Positions 1-8,630 of a DNA stretch of 46,575 nt are shown here, one piece after another (position 1 is the first letter of the stretch; every line of letters starts with the position of its first letter). The stretch is from Marinococcus halotolerans DSM 16375. Its GTDB lineage: Bacteria > Bacillota > Bacilli > Bacillales > Marinococcaceae. The stretch is taken from contig NZ_ATVM01000023.1 of NCBI RefSeq assembly GCF_000420725.1, positions 1 to 46,575 on the forward strand. Direction: 5' to 3'. Both the position numbers and the translations under genes were made by a program. A model generated the notes under the pieces. That model had not been told where the DNA came from. It ran no database searches and worked only from the letters and a program-made list of their open reading frames with translations.

Positions 1-83
1 AGGCCCAACATCAATTGGAAGACATGTTCCGACCGCAGGGTTAACTTCCCGGCTGGAAAAGGACAGCCGTTTACACAAAATTA

Positions 84-740
84 TTGACGGTCCCTAAAGA
101 AATATCAAATGTCGATTTGCCGCCTTTTACACCTAGAAATATAATAAGCATAGATGATTTATCTTATTCTTATAAAGACCTCCATCATGAACAAATTTTT
201 AAATATGAAGCAACAACAAATGTCGTAATAACAAGGTTGTTATTCACGCTACAAGAAGCATATACTTGTGTATGGTTGTATAATGGGATTTCCGGTTCCG
301 ATCGCTTAGATTTGAATAACTATATACTATTGAGAATGTTATCCATCAAAGCTGACGAAATCATGGATAATTTGAAAAACATTCAATCGTTTTTACAAGA
401 CGATTTCAAAAAAATAGATTCAAAATGTAACTACAAGTTATCCTCATTAATTAGTAGTTTTGAAGGTGAATTAGCAGAAGAATGTCGATATTTAAGAAAT
501 ATGCTGCATTACAATGAAGAAAAAACGAATTTTTTAGATTACATTGTCACTAAACATGAAAGTGACTCTACTTATGTCAAAACAACTATAGGAAGTATCG
601 TTTTAAATTACATGGAGCCCTTATATGCCACAATTTCTGAGTATTTGAATGTGGAAAACTTAAAAAGTATGAACGATTTTGAGAAAATTTATAAGCGTTT
701 ACGTACTAAAATAAAATCAAAAATGGATAAAAATAATTAA
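84..740 (+). CDS. Orphan protein with a HEPN-like motif, function unknown
   Basis: Predicted 218-residue soluble, mostly helical protein with no signal peptide. The frame opens at 45 and contains no ATG or GTG before the TTG at 84, so the start is uncertain; only a distant purine-rich stretch (55-63) could serve as a ribosome binding site. Residues 135-142 read R-Y-L-R-N-M-L-H, which fits the R-x(4-6)-H motif of HEPN domains (often RNases in toxin or defence proteins). The fold assignment is inference from that motif and the helical character. The gene is visibly more AT-rich than its neighbours, has no partner gene in the window, and ends at a strong hairpin. It may have been acquired horizontally. 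Confidence 0.6.
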   Translation: MTVPKEISNVDLPPFTPRNIISIDDLSYSYKDLHHEQIFKYEATTNVVITRLLFTLQEAYTCVWLYNGISGSDRLDLNNYILLRMLSIKADEIMDNLKNIQSFLQDDFKKIDSKCNYKLSSLISSFEGELAEECRYLRNMLHYNEEKTNFLDYIVTKHESDSTYVKTTIGSIVLNYMEPLYATISEYLNVENLKSMNDFEKIYKRLRTKIKSKMDKNN

Positions 741-761
741 TAATAGGTTGAAAAAGCGATA

Positions 762-797
762 AAACAGCTCCGATTTTAATAGAATTCGGAGCTGTTT
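762..797. terminator. Bidirectional hairpin terminator
   Basis: A perfect 12-bp stem (762-773 paired with 786-797) with a 12-nt loop lies between two convergent genes. The arms carry A and T tracts, so it can serve the orphan gene on the plus strand and the hydrolase on the minus strand. Confidence 0.75.
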
Positions 798-865
798 GCA
801 GTATATTGAATAGAATTTGAATAGCTTCTCCCAGCACATAAATTAAAACTAACTTCAATCTTTAC

Positions 866-1639
866 CTAAAAACGATAAATTTCCCCGTCGTCCGGCACCC
901 AAAGATTTGCCGAGATGCCTTTTTCGTCAGCAAAGCTCTTTAACTCATTTTTCGATAACGTCCAGTGGTTTACTGCTTCCATGTGCACGGCAATAATCTT
1001 TGCACTGGGGGCGGCCTGCTGCAATTTGTACACGTCTTCCTTGCCCATGACGAGCGAACCGCCCTCGGCGAACTGGTTGTCCCCGGCATTGACCACGATG
1101 ATGTCCGGCTGGTGAAGGTTCACTGCCTCCTGGACGCCCTCGTACCAGACGGTGTCACCGGCCACATACAGCGTCTGCTCCGATTCGTGGCTGAACACAA
1201 CGCCGCATACCGGTCCGGTCATTTCAAGGATGTCGCCGCGGCCGTGCTCGCCCTTCGTTTTGCTTAAGCTGATCCCTTCGAAGACGGTGTCTTCATGCAG
1301 CACCTCGACGTTCTGAAAGCCCTCGTTCCGGATAGTCTCCGCCTCGTCGGCATTCTGGGTAAACAATGGAATATCCCCGGGGAGCGCCTTTTTTGCGGCC
1401 TCGTCCCAGTGATCCTGGTGGGTGTGCGTGACAATCACCGCATCAATGCCTGCGGTAATTTCCTGCAGTGCAACCGGAAGCTCGGCGACGGGGTTGTTCT
1501 GGTCGCCGTCCGGGGCGTGGGGCGCCGGGTTTGGCAGCGGTGGATACGCGCCTTTTTCCCCTAAATACGGATCGATCAAAAACTTTTTACCCGCGTATTC
1601 GACAATAAGGGTAGCGTTTCGGATCTGCTGGATGTTCAT
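866..1639 (-). CDS. MBL-fold metal-dependent hydrolase (UlaG/UPF0173-like)
   Basis: A 257-residue cytoplasmic metallo-beta-lactamase-fold protein. The metal motif H-T-H-Q-D-H is at residues 72-77 (His72, His74, Asp76, His77), and a later G-D-T (near 162) and C-terminal His (near 220) complete the usual dinuclear site. The N-terminal strand pattern (N-A-T-L-I-V-E-Y, then L-I-D-P-Y) resembles the single-domain UlaG/UPF0173 hydrolases. The substrate cannot be read from the sequence. The ATG at 1639 has an AAAGGGAG ribosome binding site. The gene is divergent from the short-chain dehydrogenase at 1831; sharing of control is not established. Confidence 0.88.
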   Translation of the reverse strand: MNIQQIRNATLIVEYAGKKFLIDPYLGEKGAYPPLPNPAPHAPDGDQNNPVAELPVALQEITAGIDAVIVTHTHQDHWDEAAKKALPGDIPLFTQNADEAETIRNEGFQNVEVLHEDTVFEGISLSKTKGEHGRGDILEMTGPVCGVVFSHESEQTLYVAGDTVWYEGVQEAVNLHQPDIIVVNAGDNQFAEGGSLVMGKEDVYKLQQAAPSAKIIAVHMEAVNHWTLSKNELKSFADEKGISANLWVPDDGEIYRF

Positions 1640-1723
1640 CTGGCAAAACTCCCTTTACATGAAAAATTTAATGGTGTCCTGTTTATTGTAACCGAAACCC
1701 GCCAAGGAAACACACGCCGCGAT

Positions 1724-1748
1724 GTTTCGAATACTACTGTCTGGGAAT
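1724..1748 (+). promoter_or_regulatory. Sigma-B-like promoter of dehydrogenase copy 1
   Basis: GTTTCG at 1724-1729 and GGGAAT at 1743-1748 are separated by 13 bp. The sigma-B consensus is GTTTAA, 12-15 bp, GGGWAW. The -10 element matches fully and the -35 element matches 4 of 6. It lies about 80 bp before the start codon at 1831. Confidence 0.5.
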
Positions 1749-1830
1749 GGGAATTACGTCAATGGACAGTTAATGGCTATGGGAAAACGAAACAACAGGC
1801 TGCCCGCCGGGTAGTACAGGAGGTATAAAG

Positions 1831-2604
1831 ATGAAGATATTGATTACAGGAGCGACAGACGGCATCGGCATGGAAACGGCAAGGATGCTGACAAAAGAGG
1901 GCCATGAGGTGCTGCTGCACGGACGCAGCGAAGAAAAGCTTGCGGATGTGGCCAAAGAGACGGGAAACGAAAACGCCGAGCAGTATGTGGCGGATTTGTC
2001 CCAGATGGCGAATGTGAGAAGCTTCGCCCGGGCGGTCAGGGAGAAGCACAGTCACCTGGACGTGCTCATCAATAACGCGGGCGTGTATACGGCGCCGGGG
2101 GAGAAGACCGAAGACGGGCTCGATGTCCGGTTTGCGGTAAATGCGGTGGCGCCGTACATTTTAACGAATGAGCTGCTTCCGCTCATGGATGACTCTGGAC
2201 GCATTGTGAACCTATCCTCCGCGGCGCAGAAGCCGGTGGATGCAAAGGCACTTTCGGGTGATGCGGACCTGCAGGACGGAGAGGCGTATGCGCAAAGCAA
2301 GCTCGCACTCACAATGTGGACGGTGGAGCTGGCGGATAGTATCGATCCGGTTATCGTGGCCGTGAATCCGGGGTCCTTGCTCGGAAGTAAAATGGTAAAG
2401 ACCGCGTTCGGCGTCGAAGGCAACGATATTACCATCGGGGCGAATATTCTGTATCAGGCGGCTCTTTCGGATACGTTTGCCGACGCGTCCGGGAAGTATT
2501 TTGACAACGACAGCGGCGACTTCGGCGACCCGCATCCGGACGCCATGGACCGGGACAAGCGTGCTGAGCTTATCAAACAGATAGAAGGCATTATCGGAAA
2601 ATAA
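1831..2604 (+). CDS. Short-chain dehydrogenase/reductase, copy 1
   Basis: A 257-residue classical SDR: nucleotide-binding T-G-A-T-D-G-I-G at residues 6-13, the N-N-A-G motif near 80-83, and catalytic Y-x-x-x-K in Y-A-Q-S-K near 153. It should catalyse NAD(P)-dependent oxidation or reduction of a hydroxyl/carbonyl substrate; the substrate is unknown. The ATG follows AGGAGG with good spacing. A paralogue with the same length and roughly three-quarters identity lies at 8631-9416, with very similar DNA at the 3' end. A sigma-B-like promoter precedes both copies, suggesting a general-stress role. The gene is monocistronic and ends at a hairpin. Confidence 0.9.
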   Translation: MKILITGATDGIGMETARMLTKEGHEVLLHGRSEEKLADVAKETGNENAEQYVADLSQMANVRSFARAVREKHSHLDVLINNAGVYTAPGEKTEDGLDVRFAVNAVAPYILTNELLPLMDDSGRIVNLSSAAQKPVDAKALSGDADLQDGEAYAQSKLALTMWTVELADSIDPVIVAVNPGSLLGSKMVKTAFGVEGNDITIGANILYQAALSDTFADASGKYFDNDSGDFGDPHPDAMDRDKRAELIKQIEGIIGK

Positions 2605-2623
2605 AAAGCATATAAGTATACAT

Positions 2624-2656
2624 GCAGAACTCCAGGGCAAGGGGTTCTGCTTTTTT
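2624..2656 (+). terminator. Terminator of dehydrogenase copy 1
   Basis: A 7-bp stem (2624-2630 with 2644-2650) is followed by six T, 20 bases after the stop codon. Confidence 0.7.
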
Positions 2657-2691
2657 AGGCGGAAGGCTTCAAACCTGGTATCCCGGGAAAC

Positions 2692-2722
2692 GAAAAAACT
2701 CCGGCAGAAATTACTGCCGGAG
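2692..2722 (-). terminator. Terminator on the minus strand
   Basis: A perfect 9-bp stem (2699-2707 with 2714-2722) has an A-run at 2693-2698, which is a T-run on the minus strand. It supports a minus-strand transcript ending here, from the small gene at 2789-3013. Confidence 0.7.
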
Positions 2723-2788
2723 AGCTGCGGGTGAATTCAAAAAAGAAGCCTAAAGCAGCAGTCACCAGCTGCGGCTGGAAACATTAAC

Positions 2789-3013
2789 TTATCCATAAAG
2801 AAAATAAGTTCTGGCCCCAAGCGTCAGGGTGCTTTGATTTCCGGGAATATAAAAACAATTGTGGAGGTAAGAATGTGACGCACGCTGCCGGTGCCACACG
2901 GACACAATGGTGCCGGCTGTGGTTTTCTGGGCTAAACAATGAAGAGTGGTTCCTTCTGTTTCTGCGAAAGTCTGAATGCTCCGGGACTTTCTATTAATAT
3001 ACACGACCTTCAT
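2789..3013 (-). CDS. Small protein of unknown function
   Basis: A 74-residue frame starting M-K-V-V-Y-I-N-R-K. The ATG at 3013 is preceded by a good AAAGGAG ribosome binding site 7 bases upstream, and a minus-strand terminator follows the stop. No family was recognised. The product has no membrane segment, is rich in Thr, Ser and basic residues, and has two Cys. It may be cotranscribed with the gene at 3161-3574. The signals are good but composition alone does not prove it is translated. Confidence 0.45.
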   Translation of the reverse strand: MKVVYINRKSRSIQTFAETEGTTLHCLAQKTTAGTIVSVWHRQRASHSYLHNCFYIPGNQSTLTLGARTYFLYG

Positions 3014-3160
3014 AGTAACACTCCTTTTGGGACAAACGCTTGTGAAAACAAGTTTTTGAAGGATCAATGGAGAAGGGTAAGGGTCGTTGTTTTACTGGTA
3101 TGAAAAGAATTAAGCGTAGACGTTTTATAGTTTTTAATTAACTCCCGGGTTGGCCGCTCT

Positions 3161-3574
3161 TTACTTCGATACGGTGTTCGACACACGGGTCCGTTCGCAA
3201 ATCTGATGATATTTCCGGAACAAATAATAGGTCCAGTTCGCCACAGACATTGCTGTCTGATAATCTCCGGGAATGGAGGTAATGGAAACTGCCTCGTGAA
3301 AAAATCGTTTGATTTGTTTGTCGGCGTGAAGAGCGGGGGCATCGAGGGCGATGTGAGCAGCGTGGTTTAGGGCGGGAGGAAGGGGATCGTTGGTAAAAAG
3401 CGTATATTCCTTCCACTCACTGGGGTGAAAATAATACATATAAAAAGGAAGAAGCAAAGCCATTTCTCTGCTTTGATGGGCAAATTTGGTGAACGCTTCC
3501 GGGTCTTTAGGAATGTGCCCGCCGGCTGCTTGAAACGTCTCTTCAAAAACAACATGCTTCATTTCGTCATTCAT
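3161..3574 (-). CDS. Hypothetical cytoplasmic protein
   Basis: A 137-residue protein, not recognised as a known family. It begins M-N-D-E-M-K-H-V-V-F and has an AAAGGAG ribosome binding site correctly placed before ATG 3574. It has aromatic- and His-rich helices (for example F-Y-M-Y-Y-F-H at about 45-51 and N-W-T-Y-Y-L-F near 113) but no clear transmembrane segment or signal peptide. The many His residues could bind metal, which is speculation. It is followed by the small gene at 2789-3013 on the same strand. Confidence 0.7.
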   Translation of the reverse strand: MNDEMKHVVFEETFQAAGGHIPKDPEAFTKFAHQSREMALLLPFYMYYFHPSEWKEYTLFTNDPLPPALNHAAHIALDAPALHADKQIKRFFHEAVSITSIPGDYQTAMSVANWTYYLFRKYHQICERTRVSNTVSK

Positions 3575-4106
3575 TATTAGTCTCCTTTGCTCGTCCGAGT
3601 ATTAGCATGAAAGGAAAATCTCCATTTTGGCTAAACGTCGATACAGGCAGAAGCACAAGAAAAAGTATTTTGTGCGTGACGCGTGATAATAGAAATGAGT
3701 CTTAGGTTACTTATATTCCCAATTATACGTTTGATACAGGTAATTACATGAACATAAAGGCTCTATAGAAAAAATCCCTACTAAATACGCATATGAAATA
3801 AATATTATTAATTTAATACTTTAAATTGTTAAATTATAAAGGCCGTAAACAGGGCATTTTAAAGAAGAAAGACGGCAGTAAAAAATATAAGCTGATAAAA
3901 AGAAATTTAATATCGTGTAATTATCCTTCGCCTGCATGAACCAGTTTTCTATTTACTAAATATGAATTCTATTTATTTACATATTTCCTGGGGAATAAAA
4001 AACGGACCTCTGGAAAATCAAACGCATCACCACTACCACTATATGGGTTATTTTAGGTATACTGAACAAAAAGAGGTGGCGGAAACCTTCGAAAGGAGAA
4101 CGTGAA
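3575..4106. other. AT-rich intergenic region
   Basis: No supported gene. Most of this 530-bp stretch is AT-rich and stop-dense in all frames. A possible -10 element TATACT lies at 4058-4063 with no good -35, probably part of the promoter of the regulator at 4107. No LytTR-type repeats were seen here. Confidence 0.5.
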
Positions 4107-5132
4107 TTGGCTACACTATCACTTCATCAATGGGAAAAACAAAACGAAGGGATCACGCTGTTTCCCGCTTTTACAATGGAGGTGACTGAGCCATCGGTGC
4201 TTGCGGTCTATACACATACCCACATCCGGGAGGTGCTGCTTCAGGCATTTCTCGGCAGGTCTGTGCTTTCAGAGGGAGCGACGATCGTAAATGGCGATCC
4301 GCTGAAAAAGCGCCGGTCGTTTACCCGGGAGGTTGGAGTGTGCCGGCTGGAGGACGGATTGTACGAGCGTATCCGGGTGCGGGACCAGGTGCGTTTGTTT
4401 CAGCAGCTGTATGCTTCCTCCTGGTCGGTCACTGAACTGCTTTCGGCAGTAAAGCTACAGGAGCGGGCACACTTAGCGGTAAAGCAGCTGACGTATTCGG
4501 AAAAGCAGCGGTTAAAACTGGTGCGCCTGTGCGCCCAGCGCGCGCCGTTCTGTGTGTTCGAAGAGCCGGACCAGAACGTGGACCTGGAAACGAGGCGCAT
4601 TATCGCCCGTCTGTTTCAACGTCTGCAGGAAGAAGGCAGCACGGTGCTTGTGCTGACGGGAAATATGGAAAGTGCGGTTCTTTTGGCAGAAAATGTGTAC
4701 CGCCTGGAATCCTCCGGGCTGCATTTGGTGGAAACACAAACGGAAAACGAGGAGGAAGAACCAGCTGAAGTGGAGGATAAAGAGCCGGGGCTGCCGTTTG
4801 ATAAAATTCCAAGCCGCGTGAATGAGAAATTAATTTTGTTTCATCCCACGGAGATCGATTTTATTGAAAGCTTGCAGGGGGAGGTGCATCTTCACGTCCA
4901 GGGAGAAGCCTTCCCGGCGGTGTTCACGCTCACTGAGCTTGAAGAGCGGCTGCAGCCGTTCGGCTTTTTTCGCTGCCACCGGTCGTATATCGTAAATCTG
5001 CAGAATGTGCGCGAAATTATGACCTGGACCCGCAACAGCTATACGCTCGTGCTAAATGATGCTTCCCAGGCGGAAATTCCGCTGTCCAAAACGAAAATGG
5101 CCGCCCTGAAGGCGATGCTAGGCATCAAATAA
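4107..5132 (+). CDS. LytTR regulator with N-terminal pseudo-ABC-ATPase domain, copy 1
   Basis: A 341-residue one-component regulator. Residues 1 to about 205 are laid out like an ABC ATPase but lack a Walker A P-loop, and the Walker B position reads C-V-F-E-E-P. Residues about 235-341 form a LytTR DNA-binding domain (F-F-R-C-H-R-S-Y-I-V-N-L at about 286-297). It probably controls the ABC exporter encoded 124 bp downstream, whose upstream gap carries phased repeats. The start is TTG 4107 with AAAGGAG 8 bases upstream; a nearby GTG is out of frame. A paralogue lies at 20108-21112. The ABC-LytTR fusion is a known family architecture; its ligand and mechanism are inferred. Confidence 0.88.
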   Translation: MATLSLHQWEKQNEGITLFPAFTMEVTEPSVLAVYTHTHIREVLLQAFLGRSVLSEGATIVNGDPLKKRRSFTREVGVCRLEDGLYERIRVRDQVRLFQQLYASSWSVTELLSAVKLQERAHLAVKQLTYSEKQRLKLVRLCAQRAPFCVFEEPDQNVDLETRRIIARLFQRLQEEGSTVLVLTGNMESAVLLAENVYRLESSGLHLVETQTENEEEEPAEVEDKEPGLPFDKIPSRVNEKLILFHPTEIDFIESLQGEVHLHVQGEAFPAVFTLTELEERLQPFGFFRCHRSYIVNLQNVREIMTWTRNSYTLVLNDASQAEIPLSKTKMAALKAMLGIK

Positions 5133-5136
5133 GTGT

Positions 5137-5187
5137 TCCATTGAGGGCATTATACGCATCATTGGGGCCCGGATATGCTCCATTGAC
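5137..5187 (+). promoter_or_regulatory. Triplet of LytTR-type direct repeats, module 1
   Basis: Three 9-bp repeats occur on the plus strand: TCCATTGAG (5137-5145), ATCATTGGG (5158-5166) and TCCATTGAC (5179-5187). The spacing is exactly 21 bp, or 9 plus 12. A TATAAT follows at 5194-5199 with no good -35, as expected for an activator-dependent promoter. Direct repeats with 12-bp spacers are typical operators of LytTR proteins such as ComE and AgrA. Confidence 0.65.
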
Positions 5188-5256
5188 CCGTAATATAATG
5201 CGCCAGACCGCATTTCTTCGTATGCTGAGAGCAATCACATAGGAGGAGGCACAACA

Positions 5257-6105
5257 ATGGAACCGATTCTTCATCTTCAAGGCGTATCCAAGATGTACGG
5301 CAATCAGGTAGCGGTCGCCGACCTGGATATCGACGTGCAGCCGGGCGAAATTTTCGGCTTTTTAGGCCCGAGCGGCTCCGGAAAAACAACCACTATTAAA
5401 ATGATTACCAATCAGCTCGAGGCAACCGACGGCGAGGTGCGCGTGTTCGGCCGGTCTCTGCCGGTGCGGGCGACGAGCGAATTTTACCGGCGGTTTGGCG
5501 TGCTGACGGATAACAGCGGCCTGTACCAGCGGCTGAGCATCGAGGAAAATCTCGCCCTTTATGCCAAGCTGTACGACGTGCCGAGGCAGCGCATCCAGGA
5601 CGTGCTGGAGCTTGTAAATCTGCAGGACGCACGCCGCAGGTCTGTGGCCAAGCTGTCCAAGGGCATGAGGCAGCGGACGGTTCTCGCCCGGACGCTGCTC
5701 CATGAACCGGAGCTTCTCGTGCTCGACGAACCGACGTCGGCGCTTGACCCGGGAAACGTACAGCATATTCACCAGGGGCTTCGGGCATTGAACGAACGGG
5801 GAACAACGATTTTTCTTTCGACCCATGACATGCAGGAAGCGGAAACGCTCTGCGACCGGGTGGCCTTTATCCATGACGGGCGTCTGCAGCAGGTTGATAC
5901 CTCGAAAAACCTGCGGCGCCGGTATTCGGAGGGCATGATCCAGGTAGAGCTGACGAATGGGGATGTGCATACGCTTGCGAACACCCCGGCGTATGCCAAG
6001 CAGCTGTATGAATATATGGCTGACGACCGGGTGGCTGCAATCCATTCCCAGGAACCGACCCTGGGTGACATTTTCGTCCGTTTAACGGGAAGGGAGCTGG
6101 TGTAA
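5257..6105 (+). CDS. ABC transporter ATP-binding protein, module 1
   Basis: A 282-residue ABC-2-type exporter ATPase. Walker A is G-P-S-G-S-G-K-T-T (about residues 38-46), the signature is L-S-K-G-M-R-Q-R, Walker B is L-L-V-L-D-E-P-T-S-A, and the H-loop is in S-T-H-D-M. The C-terminal extension ends T-G-R-E-L-V, as in its paralogue at 19078-19929. It energises the permease encoded next. The ATG has a strong AGGAGGAGG site. The stop codon overlaps the permease start, so the two are translationally coupled. The substrate is unknown; drug, peptide or Na+ export are all possible for this family. Confidence 0.93.
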   Translation: MEPILHLQGVSKMYGNQVAVADLDIDVQPGEIFGFLGPSGSGKTTTIKMITNQLEATDGEVRVFGRSLPVRATSEFYRRFGVLTDNSGLYQRLSIEENLALYAKLYDVPRQRIQDVLELVNLQDARRRSVAKLSKGMRQRTVLARTLLHEPELLVLDEPTSALDPGNVQHIHQGLRALNERGTTIFLSTHDMQEAETLCDRVAFIHDGRLQQVDTSKNLRRRYSEGMIQVELTNGDVHTLANTPAYAKQLYEYMADDRVAAIHSQEPTLGDIFVRLTGRELV

Positions 6106-6815
6106 TGATGATGGCCGTACAGCGCATGTATGCGATTTTTATGAAGGATGTTAAAGATTTATCGAAAAACCTGTTTGTGACGACCACGGTAATAACGCCG
6201 GTCATCCTGGCTCTGTTTTACGGGCAGCAGGACCAGCTGCCGATAGAAATTCATTACTTAACGTTCAACATTGCGCTGGTGCTTGTGGCGACATTTGTCC
6301 AGGCTGCGCTGATTGCCGAGGAAAAGGAAAAGCATACCCTGCGGGGGCTGATGCTGTCTCCGGCATCCCCGTGGGAAATTCTGGCCGGCAAAAATGTGTT
6401 AACCTTTCTGTTCACGGCATTGACGCTGCTTGTATGTACTCTCCTCGCCGGCTACGAGCCGGCTCACGCAGGCATTGTCGGAGCGGGGATGGCGCTGTCG
6501 ATCGGTTTTTACCTGGCGCTCGGTACGTTACTGGGGCTCCTAGCGACATCGGTCGTTCAGGCATCTGTCGCTCTGCTGCCGATCATGTTTGTTTTCGGAT
6601 TTTCACAGATTATCGAAGAAATGGCCAACCGATACCAGGCAGCAGGCGTGCTGGAATACCTGCCGAACGTCCAGCTGGTGGAGATTGCCCGCCAGGTGGA
6701 GCAGGGAGCGGCGTGGGGCGACGTGACGGCTCCGCTCCTATGGATTGTCGGATGGACGGCGGTCATGTGGGGCGTTGTTTTCATTACCTACCAGCGGCGT
6801 CAACTGGAGGACTGA
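6105..6815 (+). CDS. ABC-2 type permease, module 1
   Basis: A 236-residue integral membrane protein with about six transmembrane helices. It contains the A-E-E-K-E-K-H-T-L-R motif (about residues 73-82) before the second membrane segment, typical of ABC-2 exporters and shared with the module-2 permease. Its ATG overlaps the ATPase stop by one base (TAATG), and a GGGAG site lies just upstream. It forms the membrane channel of the exporter with the 5257-6105 ATPase, probably as a homodimer. Outside the conserved loop it is not closely similar to its counterpart at 18332-19081, so the two exporters may handle different substrates. Confidence 0.88.
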   Translation: MMMAVQRMYAIFMKDVKDLSKNLFVTTTVITPVILALFYGQQDQLPIEIHYLTFNIALVLVATFVQAALIAEEKEKHTLRGLMLSPASPWEILAGKNVLTFLFTALTLLVCTLLAGYEPAHAGIVGAGMALSIGFYLALGTLLGLLATSVVQASVALLPIMFVFGFSQIIEEMANRYQAAGVLEYLPNVQLVEIARQVEQGAAWGDVTAPLLWIVGWTAVMWGVVFITYQRRQLED

Positions 6816-6839
6816 GAAGAAGGCCTTCGCATAAATAAG

Positions 6840-6881
6840 GGAAGCATCAAGCGCCGTTGGGCACACTGATGCTTCCTTTTT
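6840..6881 (+). terminator. Terminator of ABC module 1
   Basis: A 10-bp stem (6840-6849 with 6867-6876) is followed by TTTTT. It sits between the convergent permease and mqo genes. Confidence 0.75.
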
Positions 6882-6906
6882 GTCGTGATTCTATTGGTGG
6901 GCTTTT

Positions 6907-8403
6907 TTATACTTTAAGAGCCGTTAACTTAAGGGTGCGTGAGGTGGAGTCGTGCACCATATCAAGCAGCTCGGGGTTATCCTCCAGGGACTGGCCGTAG
7001 GAGGGGAGGATTTCCTTCAGCTTCGGCTCCCATGCTTCCAGCTGGTCGGGGAAGCATTTGTTCAGCACTTCAAGCATGATCGATACAGACACCGAAGCGC
7101 CTGGTGATTCACCGAGAAGAGCCGCCATCGTGCGATCTTCGGCATGAATCAGCTTGGTGCCAAATTGCAGAGCGCCGCGGCCGCCTTCCTCGGTATCTTC
7201 AATCAACTGGACGCGCTGGCCGGCGACGAGAAGCTCCCAGTCCTCACTGGACGCATTCGGCACAAAGTTGCGCAGCTCCTCCATCCGGTCTTCCTTGGTC
7301 ATGCTCAGCTGCTGGGCGAGATACTTGAGCAGCGGGGTATTCTTTGCGCCGGCTGCAAGCATCGTCAGCACGTTTGTCGGCTTGACCGAGCCAAACAGGT
7401 CCATCGGCGATCCCTGCTTCAAAAACTTGGGCGTAAATCCGGCGAACGGGCCGTACAGAAGCGTATCCCTGCCTTCGATATGACGCCGGTCCAGGTGCGG
7501 CACCGTCATCGGCGGCGTGCCCTCCGGTTCTTTGCCGTAAACCTTGGAATGATGCTTTTGAACAACCTCAGGATTATCACAGACAAGGAATTCGCCGCTG
7601 ATCGGAAATCCTCCGATGTGCTTACTTTCGGGAATCCCGGTTTTTTGCAGCAGCGGCAGGGCACCGCCGCCAGCACCGATAAAGGCGAAGGAAGCCGTAT
7701 GCTCTTCGAGCGTTTCCTTTTGATGGTTTCGGACCTTTACTTCCCACGTACCGTCTGATCGCTGGGCAATATCGTCGACGGAGTGATTGTAGCGGATCTC
7801 GACGTTATGCTGCTTCTCCAGGTTGGCAAGCATCTGGCGCGTGAGTTCCCCGAAATTGATATCGGTGCCGTAGTCGACCTTGGTGGCCGCTATCGGCTCG
7901 TCGGAGTCACGCCCCTCCATCATTAACGGGATCCACTGTCTGATTTGCTCGGGATCGTCGGAAAACTCCATCCCCTGAAACTGGGGATGGCCGTCGAGGG
8001 CCTCGAACCGTTTCTTCAGAAAGTTTACGTGATCCTGGCCGTACACAAAGCTGATGTGGGGCAGGGGACGGATAAACTCTTCCGGGTTTTGAAGGTCGCC
8101 CTGGTCCACGAGATGCGCCCAGAGCTGTCTTGAAATCTGAAACTGTTCATTAATTTCGACCGCCCGGCCGGTTTTGAGAGAGCCGTCCGGCTGCTCGGGG
8201 GTATAGTTCAGCTCACAGAGAGCCGCATGCCCGGTACCGGCGTTGTTCCATTCATTCGAGCTCTCCTGTCCCGCAGAATCGAGCTTTTCAAAAATGGTAA
8301 TGCGCCACTCCGGCTCCAGCTTTTTCAGAAGCGTGGCGAGCGTCGCACTGACGATGCCGGCGCCAACAAGAATTACGTCCGTGGTGGTGTTGCTGTAGTT
8401 CAT
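6907..8403 (-). CDS. mqo: Malate:quinone oxidoreductase
   Basis: A 498-residue FAD-dependent peripheral membrane enzyme that oxidises malate to oxaloacetate and passes electrons to the quinone pool, feeding the citric acid cycle and respiratory chain. The N-terminal dinucleotide motif [11 protein letters not shown] is at about residues 13-23. The family-typical segments [11 protein letters not shown] (about 50-60) and [10 protein letters not shown] (about 430) are present, and the length is normal. The ATG follows AAGGAGG. A cre-like box 29-42 bp upstream of the start suggests repression by CcpA in the presence of sugars. Confidence 0.95.
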   Translation of the reverse strand: MNYSNTTTDVILVGAGIVSATLATLLKKLEPEWRITIFEKLDSAGQESSNEWNNAGTGHAALCELNYTPEQPDGSLKTGRAVEINEQFQISRQLWAHLVDQGDLQNPEEFIRPLPHISFVYGQDHVNFLKKRFEALDGHPQFQGMEFSDDPEQIRQWIPLMMEGRDSDEPIAATKVDYGTDINFGELTRQMLANLEKQHNVEIRYNHSVDDIAQRSDGTWEVKVRNHQKETLEEHTASFAFIGAGGGALPLLQKTGIPESKHIGGFPISGEFLVCDNPEVVQKHHSKVYGKEPEGTPPMTVPHLDRRHIEGRDTLLYGPFAGFTPKFLKQGSPMDLFGSVKPTNVLTMLAAGAKNTPLLKYLAQQLSMTKEDRMEELRNFVPNASSEDWELLVAGQRVQLIEDTEEGGRGALQFGTKLIHAEDRTMAALLGESPGASVSVSIMLEVLNKCFPDQLEAWEPKLKEILPSYGQSLEDNPELLDMVHDSTSRTLKLTALKV

Positions 8404-8431
8404 GGTTTTTCCTCCTTAAAAGGTGCATGAG

Positions 8432-8445
8432 TGTAAGCGTTTGCT
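8432..8445 (-). promoter_or_regulatory. cre-like box upstream of mqo
   Basis: TGTAAGCGTTTGCT fits the relaxed CcpA site TGNAANCGNWNNCW. It lies inside the probable mqo leader, downstream of a TATAAA-like -10 on the minus strand near 8483, so it could act as a roadblock. Confidence 0.5.
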
Positions 8446-8533
8446 TTAAGTAGTATGATCATCTGATGACTATAAATTTATAATAACATACTCGTCGTTG
8501 AAAAACGAGATGGAGTATAAACTGGGCACCTTA

Positions 8534-8558
8534 GTTTGACTAAAGCAATCCAGGGAAT
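8534..8558 (+). promoter_or_regulatory. Sigma-B-like promoter of dehydrogenase copy 2
   Basis: GTTTGA (8534-8539), a 13-bp spacer and GGGAAT (8553-8558) match the sigma-B consensus at 11 of 12 positions. It lies about 70 bp before the start codon. Confidence 0.6.
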
Positions 8559-8630
8559 AATGGGAAAGGGCAGGCATAGAATATTTAATAATCAATGAAA
8601 GATTCATAGAATTTTATTGGAGGGATTATG

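Noticed and set aside
3-44. Open frame ending A-Q-H-Q-L-E-D-M-F-R-P-Q-G at a TAA at 42-44, possibly the tail of a gene entering from the left
   Set aside because: Only 13 codons are visible, with no recognisable motif. It cannot be separated from chance.
5362-6071. Long minus-strand open frames across the module-1 ATPase gene
   Set aside because: They are antisense shadows of a well-supported ABC ATPase, caused by its high G+C third positions.
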